The notes under the pieces are model-generated. The model worked only from the letters and a program-made list of their open reading frames with translations. It did not search any database and was not told the origin of the DNA. Position numbers and translations under genes: made by a program. Below are positions 9,123 to 17,010 of a stretch of 64,000 bases of DNA, in pieces. The stretch spans positions 1-64,000 of the forward strand of contig JADKGA010000001.1 of NCBI GenBank assembly GCA_016717165.1. Reading direction: 5' to 3'. The stretch is from Candidatus Lutibacillus vidarii (GTDB lineage Bacteria > Actinomycetota > Actinomycetes > Actinomycetales > Dermatophilaceae). How positions within the stretch are numbered: position 1 is the first letter of the stretch; every line of letters begins with the position of its first letter.

Positions 9123-9912
9123 CGTCGCCTCCATCCCGGCCCGGTCCGCCGACGGACGTCAGGTATGCCGGTGGGTTCTCCGGCGTCCGCATGACCCCGA
9201 GCGGGTAGACCGGGATCATCTCGTCCTTGATCCACGTCAGGGCGGCCGCAGGGTCCAGGCCCCAGTTCGTCGGGCAGCTCGAGAGCACCTCGACGAGGCT
9301 GAAGCCCTGCCCGGCCAGCTGCACCTCGAAGGCCTTCCGGATCGCCTTCTTCGCCTTGCGCACGTAGACCGGGCTGTGCACCGACACCCGTTCGACATAG
9401 GTCGCACCGGGCACCTGGGCGAGCATCTCCGACATCCGCATCGGATAGCCGGTCAGCGCCGCGTCGCGGCCACCCGGAGTCGTCGTGGTCCGCTGGCCGA
9501 TCAACGTCGTCGGGGCCATCTGGCCGCCGGTCATCCCGTAGATCGCGTTGTTGACGAAGATGACGGTGATGTTTTCGCTGCGGTGCGCGGCGTGGACGAT
9601 CTCGCCCGTGCCGATCGAGGCGAGGTCACCGTCGCCTTGGTAGGTGAAGACGACCCGGTCCGGCAGCACCCGCTTGATCCCGGTCGCGACCGCCGGCGCG
9701 CGCCCGTGGGCCGCCTCGTGCATGTCGCAGTTGAAGTAGTCATAGGCGAGCACCGAGCAGCCGACCGGCGCGACACCGATGGCCCGCCCGAGCACGCCGA
9801 GCTCGTCGAGGACCTCGCCGACGAGCCGGTGGATCAGCCCGTGGGTGCACCCGGGGCAGTAGTGCGTCTCGCGCGGCTGCAGCCCGATCGTCGGGGCGAA
9901 GACAACGGTCAT
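9112..9912 (-). CDS. vorA: 2-oxoacid:ferredoxin oxidoreductase, beta subunit
   Basis: Thiamine-diphosphate-binding beta subunit, 266 aa. It has the iron-sulfur/TPP signature HYCPGCTHGLIHRLVGEVLDE at the N-terminus, GCSVLAYDYFNCD, the TPP pyrophosphate/Mg motif FTYQGDGDLASIGTGEIVHA (GDGD...N), VNNAIYGMTGGQMAPTT, and the C-terminal SSCPTNWGLDP. ATG at 9912 overlaps the alpha-subunit stop as ATGA, giving coupled translation. A one-base shift in the alpha gene makes the raw reading frame run from alpha into beta as one 621-residue protein. The intact beta start and ATGA junction show these are two genes. Cytoplasmic; works with alpha, gamma and the ferredoxin subunit. Confidence 0.88.
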   Translation of the reverse strand: MTVVFAPTIGLQPRETHYCPGCTHGLIHRLVGEVLDELGVLGRAIGVAPVGCSVLAYDYFNCDMHEAAHGRAPAVATGIKRVLPDRVVFTYQGDGDLASIGTGEIVHAAHRSENITVIFVNNAIYGMTGGQMAPTTLIGQRTTTTPGGRDAALTGYPMRMSEMLAQVPGATYVERVSVHSPVYVRKAKKAIRKAFEVQLAGQGFSLVEVLSSCPTNWGLDPAAALTWIKDEMIPVYPLGVMRTPENPPAYLTSVGGPGRDGGDDAH

Positions 9913-10977
9913 CGCGCACCTCCGGCCAACAGGTCGCGCACCGTGTCGGCGACGAGCCTGCGGGGTGGGCACCATCCCGCCGGTCCGCCCGACGAAGCTG
10001 ATCGGCAGCCGACCCTCGTTGGCGATCCGGACGTCGTCGATCATCTGGCCCATGCTCATCTCGACGACGAGCAGCCGCCGCACCGACTCCGGCAGCGTCG
10101 CGAAGACGTCCATGGGGTAGGGGTAGAGCGTGATCGGGCGGATCAGCCCGATGTGGATGCCCTCCTCGGCCAGCAGCGCCATCGCGCTGCGGACGATCCG
10201 CGCGGTCGTCCCGTAGGCGACGACGACCAGCTCGGCGCCCTCGAGCCCGACGGTCTCGACGAGCGGCTCGGCCACCCGCATCTGTTCGTACTTCACGAAG
10301 AGCCGGTGGATATGCGCCTCGAGCTCCTCGGGCTTGAGGTACAGCGAGTTGATCACCCGCGGGGCCCGCTCGCCCATCGTCCCGGTGGCCGCCCAGTCCT
10401 TGGCCGGCAGCTCCATCCGGGGCAAGTCGTCGCGGAACTCCACCGGCTCCATCATCTGGCCGAGCATGCCGTCGGCGACGATGAGCACCGGGTTGCGGTA
10501 GTAGTCGGCCTTGTCGAAGGCGATCTGGACCAGGTCGGCGAGCTCCTGCAGGCTCGCGGGTGCGTAGACGAGGAGGCGGTAGTCGCCGTTCCCCCCTCCG
10601 CGGGTCGCCTGGAAGTAGTCGGACTGCGACGGCTGTATGCCGCCCAGGCCCGGCCCACCGCGCATGACGTTGACGATGACGCAGGGCAGCTCGGCGCCGG
10701 CGATATAGGAGATGCCCTCCTGCTTGAGCGCGATGCCCGGCGACGACGAGCTCGTCATCACCCGCACGCCGGAGCCGCTGGCGCCATACACCATGTTGAT
10801 CGCCGCGACCTCACTCTCGGCCTGGACGAAAACTCCACCGGACGCGGGCAGGTGGGCGGCCATGTACTCGGGCAGCTCGGTCTGCGGGGTGATCGGGTAG
10901 CCGAAGAAGGCCGTGCAGCCGGCCCGGATGGCGGCCGCCCCGATGACCTCGTTGCCCTTCATCAACGTCCTAGGCAT
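9909..10977 (-). CDS. vorB: 2-oxoacid:ferredoxin oxidoreductase, alpha subunit (VorB-like), one-base frameshift
   Basis: Alpha subunit, about 355 aa, starting MPRTLMKGNEVIGAAAIRAG. It shows the domain I motif FFGYPITPQTELPEYMA, SEVAAINMVYGASGSG, MTSSSSPGIALKQEGISY, and VNVMRGGPGLGGIQPSQSDY, the pattern found in proteins annotated VorB. Close to its C-terminus (about 9958-9970) the frame changes after GMVPTPQ. Shifting one base restores LVADTVRDLLAGGAR and a TGA that overlaps the beta ATG. Span is 1069 bases, one more than a whole number of codons, consistent with one extra base. ATG 10977 overlaps the ferredoxin gene end by eight bases. Confidence 0.85.
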
Positions 10978-11272
10978 GGACGAGGTGCTCCTCGCCGCGG
11001 CGCTCGTGGGCCTGGCCCGCGCGCTCGGCGCGTGCGCCGCCCTCGCGGGCGATCCGGTCCTGGGTGACCGTGATGCCCTGGTCGGGACACATCAGCGCGC
11101 AGTTGGCGCACCCGTTGCACTGCTCCGGGTGGAGGATCACCACCGGGTGGTAGCCCTTGCGGTTGATCGCGGCCTCGTCGAGCTCGAGCAGGTGGGTCGC
11201 GCAGGCCACGACGCACAGGCCGCAGCCCTTGCAGATGTCGCGGTTGAAGGTCACCGTTCCTGTCGTCGCCAT
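10970..11272 (-). CDS. vorD: 4Fe-4S ferredoxin, delta subunit of 2-oxoacid oxidoreductase
   Basis: A 100-residue protein with two complete CxxCxxCxxxC clusters, CKGCGLCVVAC and CNGCANCALMC, each ended by a Pro or hydrophobic residue, as in the delta (ferredoxin) subunit of VOR/KOR enzymes. It carries electrons from the TPP site to external ferredoxin. First gene of the four-gene oxidoreductase operon, with an overlapping junction to the alpha gene. The C-terminus has an unusual charged tail rich in Arg, Glu and His after the second cluster. A P-loop ATPase gene lies directly upstream, 33 bases away. Confidence 0.87.
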   Translation of the reverse strand: MATTGTVTFNRDICKGCGLCVVACATHLLELDEAAINRKGYHPVVILHPEQCNGCANCALMCPDQGITVTQDRIAREGGARAERAGQAHERRGEEHLVHA

Positions 11273-11305
11273 GGCGATCTCCTCTCACTTCTCCACTGGG
11301 GTCCG

Positions 11306-12013
11306 CTACATCCACGCGTCGCGCAGGTAGAGGCCGATGGGCAACAGCTCGCCCAGGACGGGCTCGCCGAGACGGTCCTGCAGACCGTCCAGTGCTGCGG
11401 GCACCCCGCAGACAAAACTGATGGGTATGCCGGTCGCCGCACTGACGTCGTGGGTCAGCCGATAGCCGGCGGCCACGTCGTCGGCGGTGGTCTCTCGGCA
11501 TACATGGGTGTTCGAGATCAGGCCGGTCACGGCGAAACCGGACGTTGCCTCGATGGCGCGCAGGTGGCGCAGCACACCGGGGACGTCGACGGTCTCGGGA
11601 CGGTACGCGTTGACGACGAGCAGCACCTCGGCCTCGCGGCGGCGCAGGTCGGCGGCGAACTCGGCGAGCACCTTCACGCCGACCTCGTTGCCGCCCGCGT
11701 CGAGGATGACCTCGCAGGTCGGGTCGGCCAGCGGGACGTGGACCTTCGGCGAGACCGCCGGCAGGTCGAGAGTGACGGTGTGGCCGAGGGTGGAGCTGAT
11801 GACCTCGATGCCTGCGGCCGTCATGAGGTCGGCCTGCTCGCGGGAGCGGAAGTACGGATTGACGATGTCCAGATCGGCGAGCGCCACTTTGTGGCCCAGG
11901 CCCGCGAGCCGCATGGCCAGCGAGACCGAGACCTCGGTCTTCCCGCTGCCGTAGTGACCCGTGACGACGCGCACGGCGGCCTGCCGTGTGGACGCCACCG
12001 AATCGGTGCTCAT
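11306..12013 (-). CDS. P-loop ATPase (ParA/MinD-like) linked to 2-oxoacid oxidoreductase operon
   Basis: Protein of 235 aa beginning MSTDSV; GGAG lies about ten bases before ATG 12013. The N-terminus has a P-loop GHYGSGKTEVSVSLA, then a deviant-Walker-like switch ADLDIVNPYFRSREQ and a second aspartate block EVILDAGGNEVG, as in SIMIBI NTPases. Such proteins are often encoded beside 2-oxoacid:ferredoxin oxidoreductase genes, but their role is not established; cofactor delivery or enzyme maturation is possible. It lies 33 bases upstream of the ferredoxin gene and is probably the first gene of the five-gene operon. No membrane segment is visible. Confidence 0.75.
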   Translation of the reverse strand: MSTDSVASTRQAAVRVVTGHYGSGKTEVSVSLAMRLAGLGHKVALADLDIVNPYFRSREQADLMTAAGIEVISSTLGHTVTLDLPAVSPKVHVPLADPTCEVILDAGGNEVGVKVLAEFAADLRRREAEVLLVVNAYRPETVDVPGVLRHLRAIEATSGFAVTGLISNTHVCRETTADDVAAGYRLTHDVSAATGIPISFVCGVPAALDGLQDRLGEPVLGELLPIGLYLRDAWM

Positions 12014-12412
12014 GGTCCGTCTCCGTCCCGCGCCTCGTGAGCGTGGCATGACTGGCGCGCGTCCCTGGTGCGGGCCGCGGCGTGCTTCCAGGCTAAGAGA
12101 CCCGCTCGGGTTGGTTGAGGTGCCGATGGTCCCCTTCTCGGGTCCGCGATGCCCGGTATGTCGCTCAGGCGGCCGGCCCGTCAGGGTCTGAGCGGGTCGG
12201 GTCTGAGCGGGTCGGGTCTGAGCAGGTCGGGCCTGCGGGGTCCGAGCCCGACCCGAGTCCCGACGCGGCGGGCGCCATACCCGACGGTGTGAGACGCCCG
12301 CAAGTGGCCCTAAGTCCAATGGCGGCCCGTCCGGCCGCGCCCCTACCGTCGACATGGTGGGCGCCCCCGCCCAGCCCTCGCCCCCGGACCGCCGTCTCGA
12401 AAGGTCCCTCCC
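12014..12412. repeat. Intergenic region with 15-bp tandem repeat
   Basis: No gene was found between the divergent ATPase and PKD genes. At 12182-12240 a 15-base unit, GTCTGAGCGGGTCGG, is repeated three times with small changes. The rest (12260-12412) must hold the promoters of both genes, but I see no convincing -10/-35 pair. GAAAGG about ten bases before 12413 is the likely ribosome binding site of the PKD gene. Confidence 0.6.
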
Positions 12413-13403
12413 ATGACGACCTCGCTCTCGTCCGCCCGCCCCGAAGGGCCCCGCGCCCGGCGTAGGGCTGCGCTGCTCGTCGCTGCGCTGCTCAGCGCGA
12501 CGACCGTGCTCGGGGCGCTGGCCATGCCGAGTGGCGCGTCAGCCGCCACGGTTCCCACGGCGGCTCCGGCCGCGGGTGGTGCAGCGGACTTTGGCTCCAT
12601 GGACAGCGCGGTCGCGGTCATCCCCGATCTCGCCTACGGGGGTATGGTCCCCGTGACCCAGACCTTCGACGGCTCGGGGTCGTTCTGCCTCGAGGTGTGC
12701 TCGATCATCAGCTGGGACTGGACCTTCGGCGACGGGACCGGCGCGAGCGGCCCCGTGGTCAGCCACACCTACACGACGAGCGGGCTCTACCAGGTGACGC
12801 TTACGGTCCACTCGAGCAACGGTCTCACCGGCACGGCGAGCGTCTACGTCAACGCGGCGACCTACACGCTGGGGTCCTTCACGATGACGCCGTCCAGCGG
12901 GCTGCTGCCGCTCGCGGTCGCCTTCGACGCCAGCGCCTCGGTGACGAACTGGGACCGGACGATCGTCTCCCTACGCATGGGACTTCGGGGACGGCGCGAC
13001 CGGCAGTGGCCGCCTGGTCAACCACGTGTACACGACGCCTGGCATCCGCCAGGTGTCCCTGAGGGTGACCGACAACGTCGGCGGCTACCAGATCGTGGGG
13101 GGCTATGTCCTGGCCCAGGACCCGGTGCTCCCGCCGAACAACCTCAAGGCGACCTCGCCGACCAAGGGCGCGGTGAAGCTGACCTGGACCAATCGGATGG
13201 TCCTCGTGTCGGAGCTGCACATCGAACGGTGCACGGGGGCGAGGTGCACGTCGTTCGTGCCGATCTTCGTCACGCAGGGGACGACGACGAGCTTCTCCGA
13301 GTCGGGGCTGAAGTCAGGGACGACCTTCCGCTACCGGATCCGGGTCAACGACTACCTCGGTAACACCGGCTACTCCTCGATCGTCTCGGTCAAGACCCGC
13401 TGA
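12413..13403 (+). CDS. Secreted PKD-domain protein, one-base frameshift
   Basis: About 329 aa after correction. A signal peptide is clear: RRRAALLVAALLSATTVLGA then an ASA cleavage region near residue 45. Two PKD domains follow; the first has the typical WDWTFGDGTGASGPVVSHTY core, and the second reads YAWDFGDGATGSG..NHVYTTPG. A C-terminal fibronectin-III-like domain begins NNLKATSPTKGAVKLTW and ends SIVSVKTR. Near 12970 the frame changes inside the second PKD domain; the span (991 bases) is one base over a whole number of codons. A frameshift by error or a recent mutation are both possible. Probably a cell-surface binding protein; a perfect 15-bp hairpin follows the stop. Confidence 0.78.
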
Positions 13404-13410
13404 GCCGCTC

Positions 13411-13455
13411 CCACCGGCCCGGACGCCCCCGGAGAGGGGTCGTCCGGGCCGGTGG
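13411..13455 (+). terminator. Intrinsic terminator-like hairpin after PKD gene
   Basis: Perfect 15-base inverted repeat: CCACCGGCCCGGACG at 13411-13425 and its complement at 13441-13455, with a C-rich/G-rich loop that can pair further. It begins eight bases after the PKD stop. There is no T tract, as usual for high-GC actinobacterial terminators. Confidence 0.7.
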
Positions 13456-13500
13456 CGTCTCCAAGTACGGGTATACGGGTGTGGCGATACAGTGGCCCGC

Positions 13501-13752
13501 ATGAAGACGACGATCGACATACCCGATGCCTTGGCGCAGGAGGCCAAGTCCGTGGTCCGGGAGGGTGGGACGACGCTGCGCGAGCTCGTCGTCACCGGCC
13601 TGCGCGCCGAGGTGCAGCGACGCCGGTCCGCCCCCCGGATCGACTTCGTCTTCCCGACGGTTGGGGGGCGCGGGCTATCGGTCGACCTGACGCCCGGGGA
13701 GGTCATCGACCGGTCGTATGGGCTCCCGCCGGGTCACGGCGTTTCGCGATGA
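13501..13752 (+). CDS. vapB: VapB-type antitoxin
   Basis: Antitoxin of 83 aa. The N-terminal MKTTIDIPDALAQEAKSVVR is a ribbon-helix-helix DNA-binding start, and GTTLRELVVTGLRAEVQRRR is the second helix typical of actinobacterial VapB proteins. The C-terminal half (FPTVGGRGLSVDLTPGEVID) would wrap around the toxin. ATG 13501 is preferred over the in-frame GTG at 13492. Its TGA overlaps the toxin ATG (ATGA), the usual arrangement for an autoregulated toxin-antitoxin pair. Confidence 0.85.
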   Translation: MKTTIDIPDALAQEAKSVVREGGTTLRELVVTGLRAEVQRRRSAPRIDFVFPTVGGRGLSVDLTPGEVIDRSYGLPPGHGVSR

Positions 13753-14215
13753 TCGCCCTTGACACCAACCTTCTCGTGTACGCCCATCGCGAGGACTCGC
13801 CGCACCACCTCGCGGCGGCTCAGGCTCTGCGCGCAGCCGTTGTCGCCCCGGGCGGCTGCGCCATCCCCTGGCCGTGCCTGCATGAGTTCCTCGCCGTCGT
13901 GACGCACCCGCGGATCTACGACCCACCGACGCCCGTGGTCACTGCCCTGGCCGCGGTGCGGGCGTTGGCCGAGGCCCCTCGGTCCATCTCCTCGGCGAAG
14001 GGCCCGGACACGTCGAGACGCTGGCGCGTCTGCTCGAGTCGGGTGCGGTCGTGGGCCCACGGGTTCATGACGCCCGGGTCGCGGCCATCTGCCTGGCCCA
14101 CGGCGTCGATGCCCTCTGGTCGCTCGATCGGGACCTCTCCTGGTTCCCGTCGCTGACTGTGGTGAACCCGCTGGTCAGTGCTCCGTCGGGGCAGTCCGGA
14201 CCGCGACCTGCTTGA
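13749..14215 (+). CDS. vapC: VapC-type PIN-domain RNase toxin, one-base frameshift
   Basis: PIN-domain ribonuclease, about 155 aa when repaired. It starts MIALDTNLLVYAHREDSPHH with the first catalytic Asp in ALDTN, then HEFLAVVTHPRIYDPPTP, the usual second acidic position. Near 13987 one base is missing: the other frame then gives HLLGEGPGHVETLARLLESG, VHDARVAAICLAHGVDALWS and DRDLSWFPSLTVVNPL, containing the third and fourth acidic residues. The span is one base short of whole codons. As it stands the frame would end in an unrelated tail, so the toxin would be inactive if the indel is real. Its end overlaps the convergent CDF gene by about 40 bases. Confidence 0.8.
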
Positions 14216-15188
14216 TCTCGGGGGTCGCCCCCCGGACCGCCGCCTCGACGTCCTCGGCGATCTCGTGCGCGGCCGCCAGCGAGAGTGACGGGTCGACCGC
14301 GATCGCCAGCTCGGCGCGGGCGCGATGGCCCAGCCAGCGGACCTGGGTCTGGTCAACCCAGGCCACCCCTGGAACGGTGGCGGCGGCGGTCTCGACCCGG
14401 TCCACCAGGTGCGGGTCGACGTCGTCGAGGAGCCGTCCGAGGACCGGGCGGGCGGTCTGGACGAAGAGCCGAGCAATCAGGGCTGCGATGACCAGGCCGA
14501 CGACCGGGTCGGCATACGGCCAACCGGCCAAGGACGCGACACCGGACGCGACGACGGCCAGCGACGACAGTCCGTCGGTGCGGGCGTGCTCCCCGTCGGC
14601 CACCAGCGCGAGCGACCCGATCCGGCGTCCTGCGGCGATGCGGTACCGCGCCACCATCTCGTTGCCCACCACACCGACGATCCCGGCCGCGATGACGACC
14701 CAGGCGTGCTCGGTCGGGGAGGGGTGCAGCAGTCGGTCAACCGAGACCCACGCGGCATACAGACCGGAGGCACCGATGGCGGCGACGACGGCCAAGCCGG
14801 CCAGGTCCTCGACCCTGCCCAGGCCGTAGGTGAACCGGCGCGACGGAGGCCGCCGGGCCAGGCGGAAGGCCAGCCAGATCGGCAGGGCGGTCAGGCAGTC
14901 CCCGAGGTTGTGGACGGTGTCGGACAGCAGGGCGACCGACCCGGTGAAGGTGACGATGACCAGCTGCGTCAGAGCGGTCGCGAGGAGCCCGATCAGCCCG
15001 ATCACCGTTGCGCGAATGCCGGCTGCCGTCGTGGTGGCGATGTCGTCGAGCAGGTATGCCGGGTCGTGGGAGTGGCCGTGTCCATGTCCGTGGCCGGCGG
15101 CGTGGTCGGGCGGGGTGCCGTGGCCTTGCGCTGGCCCGTGGTCGTGAGTCTGCGGCTGGTCGTGGGCGTGCTCTGGGGGCGAGGTCAT
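14175..15188 (-). CDS. czcD: Cation diffusion facilitator metal exporter (Zn/Co/Cd type)
   Basis: CDF exporter of 337 aa. The N-terminus is a His-rich metal-binding tail with repeated HGHGHGHSHD. Six transmembrane helices follow; TM2 has the metal-site pattern LLSDTVHNLGD (HxxxD family: D...HN..D) and TM5 has ADGEHARTDGLSSL with the second HxxxD-like site. The C-terminal cytosolic domain (HLVDRVETAAATVPGV...) is a dimer/metal-sensing fold. It exports divalent cations by proton exchange. Start ATG 15188 overlaps the stop of the ArsR gene, so the two form a regulator-exporter operon. Confidence 0.88.
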   Translation of the reverse strand: MTSPPEHAHDQPQTHDHGPAQGHGTPPDHAAGHGHGHGHSHDPAYLLDDIATTTAAGIRATVIGLIGLLATALTQLVIVTFTGSVALLSDTVHNLGDCLTALPIWLAFRLARRPPSRRFTYGLGRVEDLAGLAVVAAIGASGLYAAWVSVDRLLHPSPTEHAWVVIAAGIVGVVGNEMVARYRIAAGRRIGSLALVADGEHARTDGLSSLAVVASGVASLAGWPYADPVVGLVIAALIARLFVQTARPVLGRLLDDVDPHLVDRVETAAATVPGVAWVDQTQVRWLGHRARAELAIAVDPSLSLAAAHEIAEDVEAAVRGATPEIKQVAVRTAPTEH

Positions 15189-15625
15189 CGGGGACCGCCG
15201 AGCTCGTGATGGGCGGGGCGGTCGAAGAGCAGGTGCTCGACATGCCGGGTCGTGTCGAGGACGAGCTGGCGGATGTGCTCGTCGTCGATCCGGTAGCGCA
15301 CCGTGGTTCCTTCGCGCCGAGTCGCGACAAGATGCGCCAGCCGCATCTTGGCGAGGTGCTGCGAGACGCCGGCGACCGGGCGCTGGACGGCATCGGCGAG
15401 CTCGCTCACCGAGAGCTCGGCGTTGAGGAGGAGCACGGCGATCCGGAGCCGGGTCGGGTCGGCAAGGATCCGCAGCACCTCGACGGCGAGGGTGACGACG
15501 TCGTCGTCAACACCTCCGACGGTTCCGGGAGCGCCGAGCGAGGCGGCCGGTTGCTCGGATCGGGCCCCTCCGACGGTCGCGGCCCGGGTCAACCGTGGTG
15601 CGCCGCTCTGTTTACTTGCATTCAT
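15185..15625 (-). CDS. ArsR/SmtB-family metal-sensing repressor
   Basis: Repressor of 146 aa. The winged-helix core runs VEVLRILADPTRLRIAVLLL, LSVSELADAVQRPVAGVSQH (recognition helix) and LAHLVATRREGTTVRYRIDD (wing). The C-terminal helix DTTRHVEHLLFDRPAHHE carries several His, Asp and Glu residues in the alpha-5 region where SmtB/CzrA proteins bind zinc. It should repress itself and the CDF exporter and be released by metal. ATG 15625 coincides with the expected transcription start of a TAGTCT -10 element, suggesting a leaderless message. It has a longer than usual N-terminal extension (about 40 residues, low complexity). Confidence 0.85.
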   Translation of the reverse strand: MNASKQSGAPRLTRAATVGGARSEQPAASLGAPGTVGGVDDDVVTLAVEVLRILADPTRLRIAVLLLNAELSVSELADAVQRPVAGVSQHLAKMRLAHLVATRREGTTVRYRIDDEHIRQLVLDTTRHVEHLLFDRPAHHELGGPR

Positions 15626-15640
15626 ACGCAAAGACTAGAG
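15612..15640 (-). promoter_or_regulatory. Promoter and candidate operator of arsR-czcD
   Basis: A -10-like TAGTCT lies at 15637-15632, placing transcription start at or next to ATG 15625 (leaderless). The inverted repeat CTTTGC...GCAAG (TTGC-N8-GCAA) at 15614-15632 overlaps -10 and start codon, a natural place for an ArsR-family operator. Assignment as operator is inference. Confidence 0.45.
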
Positions 15641-15773
15641 CATGCCGGGTCGGATGCCTGCTGCGTCATACGAGGTTCTTCTGGCGGTGGCTCCCGGGAA
15701 CAAGGTGGTGGTAGCCGCCGGTTGACACGGGAGCCCTCGGCGACACTGCCCACCTCTTTGACCGGAGCCACCC

Positions 15774-16262
15774 ATGACGACGCTCTACGACTTCAGCGCC
15801 CGCACTCTTGCCGGTGAGGAGAAGTCGCTCTCCGACTACGCCGGACGGGTCGTCCTTGTCGTCAACACGGCGTCGAAGTGCGGCCTCACCCCGCAGTTCA
15901 CTGAGCTCGAAGAGCTCAACAAGCGGTATGCCGACCAGGGGCTGACGATCCTCGGCTTCCCCTGCAACCAGTTCGCCGGGCAGGAGCCGGGCGACGCCGA
16001 CGCGATCAGCGAGGTGTGCCACCTCAACTACGGGGTGACCTTCCCGATGTTCGACAAGATCGAGGTCAATGGCTCCGGGGCCCACCCGCTCTACAAGTGG
16101 CTGCGGTCGGAGAAGAGCGGGCTGCTCGGCAGCGCCATCAAGTGGAACTTCGCGAAGTTCCTCGTCGGCCGTGACGGCCAGGTCATCGAGCGGTACGCCC
16201 CGACCGTGCAGCCGTCCGACCTGGCGACTGACATCGAGGCCGCGCTGGCGGTCACTGGCTGA
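15774..16262 (+). CDS. bsaA: Glutathione peroxidase-family thiol peroxidase
   Basis: Peroxidase of 162 aa, normal for bacterial GPx/BsaA. The peroxidatic Cys36 sits in VVNTASKCGLTPQF. The catalytic tetrad is completed by Gln in FPCNQFAGQEPG and Trp-Asn in KWNFAKFLV. CNQF carries the possible resolving Cys used with thioredoxin. It would reduce hydrogen or organic peroxides in the cytoplasm, probably with thioredoxin or mycothiol-linked systems since glutathione is rare in Actinobacteria. Monocistronic; a TTGACA at about 15723 may be its -35. The stop codon region is repeated four times in tandem downstream. Confidence 0.9.
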   Translation: MTTLYDFSARTLAGEEKSLSDYAGRVVLVVNTASKCGLTPQFTELEELNKRYADQGLTILGFPCNQFAGQEPGDADAISEVCHLNYGVTFPMFDKIEVNGSGAHPLYKWLRSEKSGLLGSAIKWNFAKFLVGRDGQVIERYAPTVQPSDLATDIEAALAVTG

Positions 16263-16345
16263 CCCGGCGGCGGTCGCTGGCTGACCCGGCGGCGGTCGCT
16301 GGCTGACCCGGCGGCGGTCGCTGGCTGACCCGGCGGCGCTCGCTG
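16257..16345 (+). repeat. 22-bp tandem repeat containing the GPx stop codon
   Basis: The 22-base unit GGCTGACCCGGCGGCGGTCGCT (approximate phase) is repeated about four times starting in the last codons of the GPx gene. The stop TGA at 16260-16262 recurs at 16282, 16304 and 16326. Because 22 is not a multiple of three, the copies put a TGA in every reading frame. Confidence 0.85.
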
Positions 16346-16596
16346 CCCGGACCGCGCGGCGGCTGGACGCGCGCTTGGGAGTTGCCTGCCGAACTGGTGG
16401 TCTGTCTGTCGGCGGACGCGCTGCCGCTGTCCCGTTGGGCGCTGGCCCACTGGCCGCTGGCCGTTTGCTGTCGGGGGCGTGTCGCGTGTGGCGCGAGCCG
16501 TTTGGTCGTGCGGGCGTTTCGCGTGCGGTCTCGGTCTTGGCAGACGGGCTGTCCCTGGCGATAGGGGCCCGTTGCGCCCGTTCCGAGGCATGGTCT
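16346..16596. other. Intergenic spacer, no gene recognised
   Basis: About 250 bases between the stop-codon repeat and the 28-bp repeat array. Open frames cross it on both strands, but none has a ribosome binding site or recognisable protein pattern. Confidence 0.5.
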
Positions 16597-16839
16597 GGCG
16601 CCCTATGCCGTGCTCCGAAATGCGGAGCAGAGTGCTCTTGCTCCGAAATGTGGAGCAGGGGGCTGTTGCTTCGGGGTGTGGAGCAGGGGGCTGTTGCTCC
16701 GGGGTGTGGAGCAGGGGGCTGTTGCCCCGGGATGTGGAGCAGTGGGTCTTTGCGTCGGGGCGTGGGGCAGTGGGCCGTTGCGTCGAGATGGGGTGCAGAG
16801 GGCCTTTGCGTCGAGATGTGGAGCACGGCATAGGGCGCC
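16597..16839. repeat. Array of eight 28-bp units closed by perfect 20-bp inverted arms
   Basis: Eight units, each exactly 28 bases, abut without spacers from 16611 to 16834. A typical unit is TGCTCCGAAATGTGGAGCAG followed by GGGGCTGT. Each unit can fold on itself (TGCTCC with GGAGCA around GAAATGT). The array is closed by arms that are exact complements over 20 bases: GGCGCCCTATGCCGTGCTCC at 16597-16616 and its complement at 16820-16839. It lies between convergent genes (GPx and PhyH protein). The unit has no room for spacers, so it is not CRISPR. Related arrays occur at 31745-32020 and, as one unit, at 18311-18350. Confidence 0.9.
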
Positions 16840-16935
16840 CAACGAGGGTTCCATGGAGCGCGTGCCGCGGTGTCGAGGAGGCCGTACCCAACAAAGGTTC
16901 ACGGAGCGCGTGCCGCGGTGTTGAGGGGGCCGCCC
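16838..16935. repeat. Two direct repeats of about 48 bp beside the 28-bp array
   Basis: Two near-identical stretches, starting at about 16838 and 16887, share the core GGAGCGCGTGCCGCGGTGT and the flanks CCCAAC...GGTT and GAGG...GGCCG. They sit right next to the inverted arm of the array. The remaining bases to 17010 show no gene. Confidence 0.65.
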
Positions 16936-17010
16936 AGGGTGCGGCCTCAATCGAGAGAGTGCTGCGGAGTGGAGGCGCGCTGCGGAGCGAGGGTGCCGCG
17001 GCCGCCGGGC

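Noticed and set aside
9112..10977. A 621-residue fusion of alpha and beta oxidoreductase subunits
   Set aside because: The junction is out of frame with both families; a one-base shift restores the alpha end and an ATGA overlap with a standard beta start.
8824..11067. Long plus-strand frame opposite the oxidoreductase genes
   Set aside because: Shadow of the minus-strand codons; composition is Arg/Asp/His-rich and no domain is visible.
15666..16826. Repetitive Pro/His/Ser-rich protein over the 28-bp array (and a similar one at 31750-33207)
   Set aside because: Long frames arise because the 28-base unit lacks stops in several frames; 28 is not a multiple of three, so no stable amino-acid repeat exists, and there is no ribosome binding site.
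16597..16839. CRISPR array
   Set aside because: The 28-bp units abut directly with no unique spacers, the arms are inverted, and no cas gene is nearby.
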